A DNA stretch of 20,921 nucleotides from a virus (IMGVR_UViG_3300037961_002528:1-20921), one strand, 5' to 3'. Shown: positions 1 to 6,267, numbered from the stretch's first letter. Notes: generated by a model from the sequence alone, not told the origin. Numbers and translations are program-made.

Positions 1-2603
1 TCTATATTATCTTCGTCAATATTCTCTGTGTTACCAGCTATTGAGAAGTCCGTAGGGAACTCGCCGGACTCGGCGTGAATCTCAAAATCATTCCATTTCT
101 TGCGGTCTATGCTACCTATTGTAAATTGTCTAGTTCTAGCTACGGCTTCCACTTCTACAGCAGTAGCTGTATCTTGACCTAGTGTAGAAATTATAGCATC
201 TTGTCCGTTTTCATTTACATCTAGTTGATGTATACCACCTTGTTTATTGATAGCGTATACGGCTCTATTTGTGCCTTTACCAGCTACAATCAAGTCCAAT
301 ATATCAAAAGTCGTAGTACCATTTCCATAGGTATCAATAGATTCCCACTGTTTATTTAGAAAGTTGTAAATAATAACAGCATTGTTTTCTATTGAATCAT
401 CTAAAGGAACTGCTAAATAATATCTATTATCAAAGTATGCTGATACAGATTTATCTGCGTGGGCTTTATTTATACGTTGGATAGTTTTATTTATGGGCTC
501 ACTGAGCGGTAAAGCAGTACCTCTAAGGTTGTACTCATCTACGAAAGATATACCATAAACACCATTATCGGATAAGAATAAAACCTCGGATCCGATTTGT
601 TCTATACTTCTACGAGCTAAACATCCAACCTCGTCAGTTACTTGTCTTACAGATGATGAAGCAAGATTTATTGTATTAAATACAGTATGAATACTATTAC
701 GATTAAATATAATAAGTTGGTCATTAGCAAATGATTGGAATCCTACCACGAAGTCGGCACTACCAGCATTGAATCTAAACTGTGAAAATATTTGGTCAAA
801 TGTATCCGAATCTAATATATCAGATATAAGCACTTCGTCCTTGATATTCCTATCAGTAATTGTTGCACTTCCGGATGATCCAGTAACTTCAAAGTTATAT
901 GGTACTACTAATCTCTTATTATGATAAGCACCGAAGTTTGGAGCTGGCGAGTGAGTAAACCCTAAGCCCTCCGAAACCTTTTGTGTAAATACTACATCGG
1001 TTTGATTAGTTACGTCACTTGAGTTTACAAAAAATTTGAATAATGAACTTGTTGCTTCTGAAACTATAAACTCAGTAAACGCAGTTAATGTACTACTTCC
1101 AGCAACTGTTAGAACCACTGTATCACCTTGAGACAAAGTGTTAGATACTGTAACTGTAGCTACTCCGTTAGTTATAACAAATCCAGTAGCAGCGAGTTTA
1201 ACCGGTTGAGTGTAATCACCATTAGCAACCAACAAGAAAGTAGGACTTACTTTAGCATCTGACAACGTATAAGTCTCTGATCCGGTTCCAGATCCTATTG
1301 AGTAAGTAAATACTTTGTCGCTAATTTTAGTTATTTCAAATTGACCAGTAGGATCAGTGGTTCCAGTGAGCCCACTAATATCTACAGAATCTCCAGTCTC
1401 TAATCCGTGATTTGCAAATGTGGTAATTCTACCAGTAGTAGCAGCATCACCGCTACTATCAACATTACCTCTAGTTGCTTTACTGATAGTAATAGGAGAA
1501 AAGAACTTATTATTCTCTAAAGATATTTGACCGCCTCTAAATATAATTACTTTATTAAATACTTGTAAAATCGATGAATCCTCTGGAATTGTTTCACCAG
1601 TCTTCAACGGCATATCAAAGGACTCTAGTGTACTTGTGTTAAATGCTACAACCTTTGCATTAGAAGCAAGTAATATATACTCTTCATCAGTTGTTTCATT
1701 TGGATCACTAAACTTGCATCCGCAAGTAACTTCAGATACTGCGGAGTCATTCAAGATAACGCCGCCAGCACAAGGTAAAAACTTTGGAGGTGTACCAGTA
1801 GTAAGTTCTTGAGGAGTAAATGAAAATCTTTCTTTTCCGTGATTGTACACAAGTGTTCCGGTAGGAGTTACAGCTAAGCCAGTTACTACCACATCAAAAG
1901 AGTTTGTACTTACATTTGATATAAATCTATCTCCGTTCGGATTTGTTCCGGAAGCAACACTTAATCCACTTATTGTAATCGCTGTTCCGTTTGATAATCC
2001 GTGAGCAGTTTCATTTATAGTTAGTGTAGTGCCAGATCTACTATATGAGTCCGCAGTAACATCAGTGCCTCCAGTGGCAGTCATATTTGCACCATTAGAT
2101 ACAGTCAATGTACTACTACCAGATACCGCATATGTTAATGTGCTACTAGTAGGAACAGATGCTATAGTAAATGTTCCATTCACGATGTCCGGATTAGAAT
2201 CATCTGAAACAATATCGTTTACTTGTATTGTATCTCCTACAGATAAATGATGATCATCAACGGCACTAGTCGCTTCATTGTAAGTTGTCAAAGTTACAAC
2301 TCCACCAGAATGTGTAGCGGCACTTATAGTATGGGACAAGAGCATTATTTCACCAGCTGTAATCTCATCTTCTGTAGGTAATCTTAGAGCTGTACCACTT
2401 ACTGCAAAAGGTGATAATCTATTCTGTACACCTTTACGAGATTGCCATTGACCATTGAGGTCTAGTCTTCCGTTCTCGCTCTTTTGTAACATCCCTGGGC
2501 CAATCTGATCCGGGCGTAAGCGATCGTTGAATCCTTTGAATCCAAGCTCCTGTTCCTCTAGCTTTTTATCATCACCAGCTAGATATGTATCATAACGTGC
2601 CAT
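1..2603 (-). CDS. Tail nozzle/hub-like virion protein, 3' end outside window
   Basis: An uninterrupted minus-strand frame starts at ATG 2603 and runs off the left edge after about 867 codons. The N-terminus (MARYDTYLAGDD, then GFNDRLRPDQIGPGMLQKSENG and WQSRKG) resembles the opening of phage nozzle or 'stabilization' proteins of the P22 gp10 type, where a beta-propeller closes the tail channel. A later stretch (NDQLIIFNRNSIH, then VGCLARRSIEQIGSEVLFLSDNGVYG, about residues 630-690) also fits that group. At least four beta-rich insertions with an HGL-x-x-GD pattern lie near residues 115, 198, 396 and 490; such segments are often annotated as E1-FCCH-like. The start follows the preceding stop by 3 bases in a TTAATTTATG context with no Shine-Dalgarno. 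The structural role is inferred from sequence pattern and position; the exact tail part is uncertain. Confidence 0.72.
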   Translation of the reverse strand, partial: MARYDTYLAGDDKKLEEQELGFKGFNDRLRPDQIGPGMLQKSENGRLDLNGQWQSRKGVQNRLSPFAVSGTALRLPTEDEITAGEIMLLSHTISAATHSGGVVTLTTYNEATSAVDDHHLSVGDTIQVNDIVSDDSNPDIVNGTFTIASVPTSSTLTYAVSGSSTLTVSNGANMTATGGTDVTADSYSRSGTTLTINETAHGLSNGTAITISGLSVASGTNPNGDRFISNVSTNSFDVVVTGLAVTPTGTLVYNHGKERFSFTPQELTTGTPPKFLPCAGGVILNDSAVSEVTCGCKFSDPNETTDEEYILLASNAKVVAFNTSTLESFDMPLKTGETIPEDSSILQVFNKVIIFRGGQISLENNKFFSPITISKATRGNVDSSGDAATTGRITTFANHGLETGDSVDISGLTGTTDPTGQFEITKISDKVFTYSIGSGTGSETYTLSDAKVSPTFLLVANGDYTQPVKLAATGFVITNGVATVTVSNTLSQGDTVVLTVAGSSTLTAFTEFIVSEATSSLFKFFVNSSDVTNQTDVVFTQKVSEGLGFTHSPAPNFGAYHNKRLVVPYNFEVTGSSGSATITDRNIKDEVLISDILDSDTFDQIFSQFRFNAGSADFVVGFQSFANDQLIIFNRNSIHTVFNTINLASSSVRQVTDEVGCLARRSIEQIGSEVLFLSDNGVYGISFVDEYNLRGTALPLSEPINKTIQRINKAHADKSVSAYFDNRYYLAVPLDDSIENNAVIIYNFLNKQWESIDTYGNGTTTFDILDLIVAGKGTNRAVYAINKQGGIHQLDVNENGQDAIISTLGQDTATAVEVEAVARTRQFTIGSIDRKKWNDFEIHAESGEFPTDFSIAGNTENIDEDNI

Positions 2604-2606
2604 AAA

Positions 2607-2846
2607 TTAACCACAACGCCATCTACGAAGTGCTAGAGCCTTGCGTGTAGGACGGCCTTTAGAATCTGTCATAGGGCCTTTTACGCCCTTCATACGAGCA
2701 CAGAAAGATTTCTTCCTGGCAGCTCTTTTACCTTTAGGATTTTTTTCTGTTACTGGTGGTTTTAGATTGGCACCTGTCTTGCGCTTGAAGTAAGCACGTC
2801 CAGCTGCTGTCAATCCACCCTTTTTACTTTTGTGCTCTTTTCTCAT
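2607..2846 (-). CDS. Small basic phage protein, DUF6321-like
   Basis: A 79-residue, strongly basic protein. The order GGLTAAGRAYFKRKTGANLKPP (residues 10-31), then NPKGKRAARKKSFCARMKG (36-54) and a C-terminal RRWRC matches my memory of DUF6321, a family of unknown function common in marine and cyanobacterial phages. Cysteines are at 49 and 78. Its ATG overlaps the preceding stop in a TAATG junction, which implies translational coupling. The basic charge suggests nucleic-acid or capsid-interior contact, but that is inference and no catalytic motif is visible. Confidence 0.85.
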   Translation of the reverse strand: MRKEHKSKKGGLTAAGRAYFKRKTGANLKPPVTEKNPKGKRAARKKSFCARMKGVKGPMTDSKGRPTRKALALRRWRCG

Positions 2847-3352
2847 TAATTCACTCTATTGTTTTTTAAATCGTCTATAAACTTTGCTTCTTCTGGAGAT
2901 AATTGATCTATTTTGCCCTCTTGTAAATTATCTAAAAATTCATTAAAACTTTTCATTCCTCCGCCACGAAATCCTTCGAACTGACCTTCGTCTCTCAAAA
3001 AACCCTCTTTATTTATACGAATAAATTTTTTAAAATCCTCTATATTTCTTTTTCCAGATTGTCCTGTTATCGGATCAAATTTTTGGTTGTTAAAATCTCC
3101 TATTTCTTGCATTTGATCCGCAATCATCTGTCTGTCCAACATTGTTAGTACACCAGGTTTTTTTAACATTGATCGCAATGAACCAAACATCTCTTCTTTA
3201 GCATTTATTTTGTTTAACGCCGTATTAGGAATTGAGTATCCTAGAACGGGCAATGGAGTATCATCAGTTCCTACTTTTCGAGTTCCGTCTGGATTTACGC
3301 TAACAACAGATTTGATTGAGCCATCTGGATTGTATGTATATTGCAATGCCAT
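2846..3352 (-). CDS. 168-aa protein with a PGVLTMLDRQMI motif
   Basis: A hydrophilic protein of 168 residues that I do not recognise as a family. The first 30 residues contain an NPDGSIKSVVSVNPDGTRKV segment that looks like a short beta-hairpin repeat (NPDG twice). Residues 66-77 read PGVLTMLDRQMI, identical to residues 30-41 of the 66-aa protein encoded at 4106-4306, and the underlying DNA is also nearly identical. The C-terminal half (from about residue 100) is charged and probably helical (EEAKFIDDLKNN). Both ends have TAATG overlaps with the neighbouring genes. Position among small virion-type genes suggests a structural or assembly role, without direct evidence. Confidence 0.85.
   Translation of the reverse strand: MALQYTYNPDGSIKSVVSVNPDGTRKVGTDDTPLPVLGYSIPNTALNKINAKEEMFGSLRSMLKKPGVLTMLDRQMIADQMQEIGDFNNQKFDPITGQSGKRNIEDFKKFIRINKEGFLRDEGQFEGFRGGGMKSFNEFLDNLQEGKIDQLSPEEAKFIDDLKNNRVN
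3121..3157. repeat. 37-nt direct repeat, copy A
   Basis: This segment matches 4183-4219 at 36 of 37 positions by eye. It encodes PGVLTMLDRQMI of the 168-aa protein in the same reading phase as copy B. The offset between copies is 1062 bases, a multiple of three. Confidence 0.95.
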
Positions 3353-3597
3353 TACTTTTTAGTTCTTACTTTCGCTGATGGTGTATTTGGGACAACGGCT
3401 CTTCCGCCTTTTTGGCCTCTCTTCTTTTTGCGAGCTGTTGCAGCACGCTGGGATTTCGATAGACTTCTAGCTTTAGCCATCGGAAGGCACCTGTCGGGAT
3501 TCTTCTTGTTCTTAGATGTTCCGCAAGGGCCTTTGATTTCTCCATCAGTACCAATCCTTACCCAGTTTTGCTTTACCCATTTTTTTAGTTCACCCAT
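3352..3597 (-). CDS. Small basic protein, DUF5872-like
   Basis: An 81-residue basic protein. It begins MGELKKWVKQNWVRIG, followed by GPCG (C25) and RCLPMAKARSLSKSQRAA (C37), then a KKKRGQKGG stretch. The layout W-V-x-I-G, a Cys-Gly, a second Cys-x-P-x-A-K-A and S-x-S-Q-R is that of DUF5872 as I remember it, a family of unknown function in phages and some large viruses. The two spaced cysteines could bind metal, but this is not shown. It is coupled to both neighbours by TAATG overlaps. Confidence 0.85.
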   Translation of the reverse strand: MGELKKWVKQNWVRIGTDGEIKGPCGTSKNKKNPDRCLPMAKARSLSKSQRAATARKKKRGQKGGRAVVPNTPSAKVRTKK

Positions 3598-3761
3598 TAC
3601 TTTTTCTTACGTTTACCTTTAGCACCCTTTGCGTAATTAGGATCCTTACAATACTTAGAAGCAGCCATATTCGCATAAGCACTTGGGTACACATCAAATG
3701 TACGTCTTGCCCAAGCTTTACCGGCTGCACATATCTTATTACCCTTTCTTTTTGCTGCCAT
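3597..3761 (-). CDS. 54-aa basic phage protein (KICAAGKAWAKRT-type)
   Basis: Short frame starting at ATG 3761 and ending in a TAA that overlaps the next ATG. The product begins MAAKRKGNKICAAGKAWARR, continues TFDVYPSAYANMAASKYC and ends in a poly-Lys tail. I recognise the ICxxGKAWAxRTFDVYPSAYANMAASKYCKDPNYAK pattern as recurrent in marine phage small proteins; its function is unknown. Cysteines are at 11 and 38. The coding sequence overlaps the end of the 38-aa gene upstream by 23 bases. Confidence 0.8.
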   Translation of the reverse strand: MAAKRKGNKICAAGKAWARRTFDVYPSAYANMAASKYCKDPNYAKGAKGKRKKK

Positions 3762-3855
3762 TCTTAATTAACGATTTTAGTATTTTAGCTTGTCCAGCGT
3801 GAGCTTTACTAGCTTGTTCTAGCTTTCTAGCTACGCTTAGTATTTTTCTTTTCAC
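3739..3855 (-). CDS. 38-aa basic protein, GTG start, overlapping neighbours
   Basis: A short frame beginning with GTG at 3855 and reading MKRKILSVARKLEQASKAHA, then GQAKILKSLIKNGSKKKG and stop. A strong GGAGG at 3865-3869 sits 9 bases upstream, inside the 41-aa gene, which supports initiation at GTG. The product is a basic amphipathic helix candidate of the 'ASKxHAGQAK' type that I associate with marine phage microgenes. It overlaps the 41-aa gene (29 nt) and the 54-aa gene (23 nt) in different frames. It is real if the SD is used; otherwise the region would be empty between two good genes. Confidence 0.65.
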   Translation of the reverse strand: MKRKILSVARKLEQASKAHAGQAKILKSLIKNGSKKKG

Positions 3856-3952
3856 CTCGTAGTACCTCCAGGTCTGCTGCTGTTATCTTATCTCTAGGGA
3901 TCGCCAAACGTGCAAGTTTTTTTTGTTTAGGACTGTATTTACTAAATGGCAT
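3827..3952 (-). CDS. 41-aa basic protein (MPFSKYSPKQKKLA-type)
   Basis: Starts at ATG 3952 overlapping the preceding TAA, with an AGGAG in the end of the upstream microgene at SD distance. The product reads MPFSKYSPKQKKLARLAIPR, then DKITAADLEVLRGEKKNTKRS. The 'KYSPKQKKLA...P-R-x-K-I-T-x-A-D' pattern recurs in marine phages as a small protein of unknown function. Its position within a run of coupled basic microgenes supports expression. Confidence 0.75.
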   Translation of the reverse strand: MPFSKYSPKQKKLARLAIPRDKITAADLEVLRGEKKNTKRS

Positions 3953-4017
3953 TACTTACGTCTCCTTTTAGTTTTACCTTTTTTACCACCAGGGCAGCTA
4001 CCCTTACCTTTGTGCAT
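3952..4017 (-). CDS. 21-aa Lys/Gly/Arg-rich microprotein
   Basis: A 21-residue frame, MHKGKGSCPGGKKGKTKRRRK, with TAATG overlaps at both its start (4017) and its stop (3952). A purine-rich AAGG lies upstream. On its own it would be too short to call; the tight coupling, the shared amino-acid style and a similar CGTAAGTAATG junction at both ends support it. It has a single cysteine (8). Function unknown. Confidence 0.6.
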   Translation of the reverse strand: MHKGKGSCPGGKKGKTKRRRK

Positions 4018-4100
4018 TACTTACGACCCTTCTTTTTCATAGTTTTCTTTTTAGGTGGTCTTCCGACTTTACTTCCGTATGTTCCTTTACCGTATGGCAT
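4017..4100 (-). CDS. 27-aa basic microprotein (MPYGKGTYGSKVGRP-type)
   Basis: ATG at 4100 is preceded by AGGAG with 9-base spacing, a strong ribosome binding site. The product reads MPYGKGTYGSKVGRPPKKK, then TMKKKGRK. The MPYGKGTYGSKxGRP opening recurs in many marine phage genomes, so I accept it despite its length. It heads the series of TAATG-coupled microgenes. RPPKKK resembles an AT-hook-like basic patch (G-R-P-x-K), suggesting minor-groove DNA contact, but that is inference. Confidence 0.78.
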   Translation of the reverse strand: MPYGKGTYGSKVGRPPKKKTMKKKGRK

Positions 4101-4105
4101 AATTA

Positions 4106-4306
4106 TTATCTCCTATTTGGGTTATTAGATTTTTTTGTTTTTTTTGAAGTATTTTCTAGAACTCGTCTACCGTAGTCAGGATCAATCATCTGTCTGTCTA
4201 ACATTGTTAGTACACCAGGCCCTAAGTATTTCCCTAATGATTTTCTCTGGGAAGGATTGTTTTTTGCTATATTTGCTAACTTTGCAAGGATTTTAGATTT
4301 TTTCAT
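4106..4306 (-). CDS. 66-aa basic protein sharing a 12-aa motif with the 168-aa protein
   Basis: A basic protein with an N-terminal helix candidate (MKKSKILAKLANIAKNN), then PGVLTMLDRQMI (30-41) and a Lys/Asn/Arg-rich tail. The 12-residue motif is identical to one in the 168-aa protein about 1 kb downstream; outside it the two proteins do not align convincingly. There is no SD before ATG 4306; the leader is AT-rich. The next gene (ATG 4100) follows its stop within 5 bases, with its SD inside the 3' end of this gene. I recognise no family. Confidence 0.8.
   Translation of the reverse strand: MKKSKILAKLANIAKNNPSQRKSLGKYLGPGVLTMLDRQMIDPDYGRRVLENTSKKTKKSNNPNRR
4183..4219. repeat. 37-nt direct repeat, copy B
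   Basis: Second copy of the repeat at 3121-3157, with one mismatch. It encodes PGVLTMLDRQMI at residues 30-41 of the 66-aa protein. The two copies enclose the whole block of tiny basic genes. Confidence 0.95.
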
Positions 4307-4340
4307 AATATTATAAGTTTTTGTAAATTAAATTCTAGAA

Positions 4341-4619
4341 TTACTTTCTTTTAATTAGAGCCACTGTCAGTAAACAAAGTCCCATAAATAAACCAACAAA
4401 TGCAGGCTCTGGCACACTATTGTAATCTACTGAAAGTCTGTACTCTACTTCATTCCAGTTGTACTCTTTACCTTCGTAAAGTAATCCGTCAAATTCACTG
4501 TATGCCCACTCTGGTATAGATGGTACAAAGAAATAATTAAAGTTAGTGGATGTAATGCTATCACCCCAACCGTAGTCGAAGTCGTTGTCAATATCAAGTT
4601 CTGAAAATTCGTGGCTCAT
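4341..4619 (-). CDS. Acidic protein with PEP-CTERM-like sorting signal
   Basis: A 92-residue protein. Residues 1-68 are very acidic and rich in Tyr/Trp/Phe. The C-terminus reads V69-P-E-P72, then a hydrophobic helix of about 17 residues (73-89), then KRK at the extreme end. This is the three-part architecture of PEP-CTERM signals, which in hosts are recognised by exosortase, which cleaves at the motif. Normal PEP-CTERM cargo also has an N-terminal Sec signal peptide, and none is visible here (the start is MSHEFSELDID), so this would be an atypical substrate or simply a C-tail-anchored protein. The ATG overlaps the stop of the 56-aa membrane protein (ATGA). I do not recognise the N-terminal part. 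The motif is plain in the sequence; exosortase involvement is inference. Confidence 0.85.
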   Translation of the reverse strand: MSHEFSELDIDNDFDYGWGDSITSTNFNYFFVPSIPEWAYSEFDGLLYEGKEYNWNEVEYRLSVDYNSVPEPAFVGLFMGLCLLTVALIKRK

Positions 4620-4786
4620 TTTTTAAATAGGGATGTAAAGATTGATGCTACCTCTTTAAAGGCTTTGGCAATGAAGTTGTCCTTAGGCAGAAACATCATT
4701 ACTATAGATATTATACCAATGTAGGCAAATGCTATTCCTAGCATATTGTCCTTGTAGTTGTCGAAAATGTATTTAAAAAATTCCAT
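4616..4786 (-). CDS. 56-aa single-TM protein
   Basis: Starts at ATG 4786, overlapping the stop of the 298-aa gene (TAATG), and ends with TGA overlapping the next ATG. The sequence is MEFFKYIFDNYKDN, a hydrophobic segment at about 15-33 (MLGIAFAYIGIISIVMMFL), then a basic amphipathic tail (KAFKEVASIFTSLFKK). The tight coupling at both ends supports it being a real gene. Size and topology would fit a small holin-like or lysis accessory protein, but no family is recognised. Confidence 0.78.
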   Translation of the reverse strand: MEFFKYIFDNYKDNMLGIAFAYIGIISIVMMFLPKDNFIAKAFKEVASIFTSLFKK

Positions 4787-5682
4787 TAGTTTATAGGTGA
4801 TACTTGTCTTGTGTTTGAATGTGGTTTTATATCATCTCCCATTGGCTCAAAAGGAGTTTCTACAATAGGTAGATCGGACTTGACATTATCTGATTTTGAC
4901 TCAGAATCGGGTGATGAATTACTTTCTTGAGTTTGCTCTTTACTTTCAGTTTTTTCTTGCTGGTCTGACGATTGCTTATCTTTGCTATCTTGTTTTGAAT
5001 CGCTATCTTTAGATGATTTATCTTCTTTTGATTCTTTTTGCCCTTTATCTTCTTGCTTATCATTAGATGATTTATCCTGTTTTGTTTCTTCTCCTTTTTG
5101 TTCTGAGCCTTGCTTGGTTTCAGTATTGGAAGACTGAGAGGATTTATCTGAAGAGTCGGATGGTGAAGATTGAGAAGATGAAGGTGTGGGATCCGGTGAA
5201 TCAGCGCTTCCGGACTGTGAAGAGGAGGGTGAAGCGATAGCTTCAGCTCTCTCTACAAAGTCTTGTGCAGCATCTATCTTTTCGGCCATCACTACTTGAC
5301 CCCAATCATTTAACTCGTGGAAATCAACAAAGGTATCAATAAAGAATGGAGCTTCGATACGCTCCTCCACAACATCGTTTGCGATGCTCGCCACGAAGAC
5401 TTCTGTCTGATCTACCGCAACCGTTGTCTGAGCAACTGCGGCTGTACTTACAGCAACACTACCAGCTGTTCCTAGTTCGCTAACCTTCTGTACAACAGGT
5501 AGGTCTTTTATTTTTTCAAGAAGCGACTTTTTAAGTTGCTTACCAGCTGACCTGGCTTGCTGGATAGCTTCAGCAGACTGCTCTTTAATCTCTTCAGAAC
5601 TTTGGTAATTTTTTCCGTCCAAGACTTCGGACAGAGAATCCCGCAATTCTTTGAGTTTATCTTTGGCAGTTTGCTTATCCAT
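4786..5682 (-). CDS. 298-aa protein with coiled coil and charged low-complexity tail
   Basis: Three zones are visible. Residues 1-60 are a charged helical/coiled-coil region. Residues 68-100 are alanine/valine-rich and moderately hydrophobic (AGSVAVSTAAVAQTTVAV), possibly membrane-associated. Residues 151-270 are almost only Ser, Lys, Asp, Glu, Gln and Asn, a disordered polyampholyte. The last 28 residues return to ordinary composition (DLPIVETPFEP). No family is recognised with certainty. There is no SD before ATG 5682; the leader is AT-rich. It lies between the holin candidate and a single-TM protein. A spanin-like, membrane-bridging or virion-linker role is possible but unproven. Confidence 0.82.
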   Translation of the reverse strand: MDKQTAKDKLKELRDSLSEVLDGKNYQSSEEIKEQSAEAIQQARSAGKQLKKSLLEKIKDLPVVQKVSELGTAGSVAVSTAAVAQTTVAVDQTEVFVASIANDVVEERIEAPFFIDTFVDFHELNDWGQVVMAEKIDAAQDFVERAEAIASPSSSQSGSADSPDPTPSSSQSSPSDSSDKSSQSSNTETKQGSEQKGEETKQDKSSNDKQEDKGQKESKEDKSSKDSDSKQDSKDKQSSDQQEKTESKEQTQESNSSPDSESKSDNVKSDLPIVETPFEPMGDDIKPHSNTRQVSPIN

Positions 5683-5704
5683 TTACATAATTTACAATTC
5701 ATAA

Positions 5705-6112
5705 TTATTTACTTACTGCGGCACTTCCAAAATAAAAGGAAATAATACTGATAACCGCTGTTTTGATTTCTGGTAAAATTATATATCCGTGTAGAGTTTC
5801 GTAAGTTGTGCCTTTAACAAAGCCAAACCACTTGCTATATTCGTGAGCAACTGTTACGCCTTCTTCGCTATGAGCTAAAATAAATGGTGCAACAATTACT
5901 CCAAATAGTACAGTCAATACAATAATACGTCTAGTCCAAGCACCAAAGGCATCTACCCTAGCTGCTGCTGCATCTGCACTTGCGTCTGATGCTTGTTGTC
6001 TTTTAATAAGTCCTTCAGTGACAGCTGCTTGGTTTTGAACCATAGTGCCGATCAACTTGAATACGAACCCGGAGAATCCTCCTCCTAGCATTGCTAATAA
6101 TTCTGTTGTCAT
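5705..6112 (-). CDS. Three-TM membrane protein, holin candidate
   Basis: A 135-residue protein with an N-terminal Gly-rich hydrophobic segment (about 4-24), a soluble Ala/Asp/Arg helix (28-56, QQASDASADAAAARVDAFG), a clear TM helix (63-80, IVLTVLFGVIVAPFILA) and a C-terminal hydrophobic helix (115-131, VISIISFYFGSAAVS). This layout resembles the GTA-type 3-TM holin family and similar marine phage membrane proteins. AAGGA sits 7 bases before the ATG, which overlaps the stop of the 52-aa gene (ATGA). The neighbouring small membrane genes support a lysis role, but no endolysin is in the window, so holin remains a candidate. Confidence 0.75.
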   Translation of the reverse strand: MTTELLAMLGGGFSGFVFKLIGTMVQNQAAVTEGLIKRQQASDASADAAAARVDAFGAWTRRIIVLTVLFGVIVAPFILAHSEEGVTVAHEYSKWFGFVKGTTYETLHGYIILPEIKTAVISIISFYFGSAAVSK

Positions 6113-6267
6113 TTAAGATCCTTCCATAATTTATAGATTGATAAAATAGTTAGAGCAATCAAAGCTGTTTTAGACACCACACCGAGCACAAGGTCTACGC
6201 TCTGCAATGTATCCGTGGCTATCCATCCGAAGATTCCTACGGATAATCTTTGTAGTGTCTCTTCCAT
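6109..6267 (-). CDS. 52-aa single-TM protein
   Basis: I chose ATG 6267 rather than the farther upstream ATG at 6324: it lies just after the stop of the 82-aa gene, with GAGGAA at SD distance, whereas the longer form would be read through most of a real upstream coding end. The product is MEETLQRLSVGIFGWIATD followed by a TM segment at about 25-46 (VLGVVSKTALIALTILSIYKLW) and a KDLK end. It overlaps the holin candidate by ATGA. A small membrane protein of unknown function, perhaps part of a lysis or membrane group. Confidence 0.78.
   Translation of the reverse strand: MEETLQRLSVGIFGWIATDTLQSVDLVLGVVSKTALIALTILSIYKLWKDLK

Noticed and set aside
2029-2250. Plus-strand frame of 73 codons
   Set aside because: It lies opposite the long nozzle-like frame and mirrors its Ser/Thr/Val codons; no SD and no family resemblance.
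3366-3554. 62-codon minus-strand frame
   Set aside because: It is out of frame within the 81-aa gene, which has family resemblance and TAATG coupling; this one has neither.
3341-3622. Plus-strand frame of 93 codons
   Set aside because: It is antisense to the 81-aa basic gene; its Phe/Leu-rich composition is simply the reverse of Lys/Arg codons.
5508-5702. 64-codon minus-strand frame at the start of the 298-aa gene
   Set aside because: It overlaps the 298-aa gene in another frame, and the latter is much longer.
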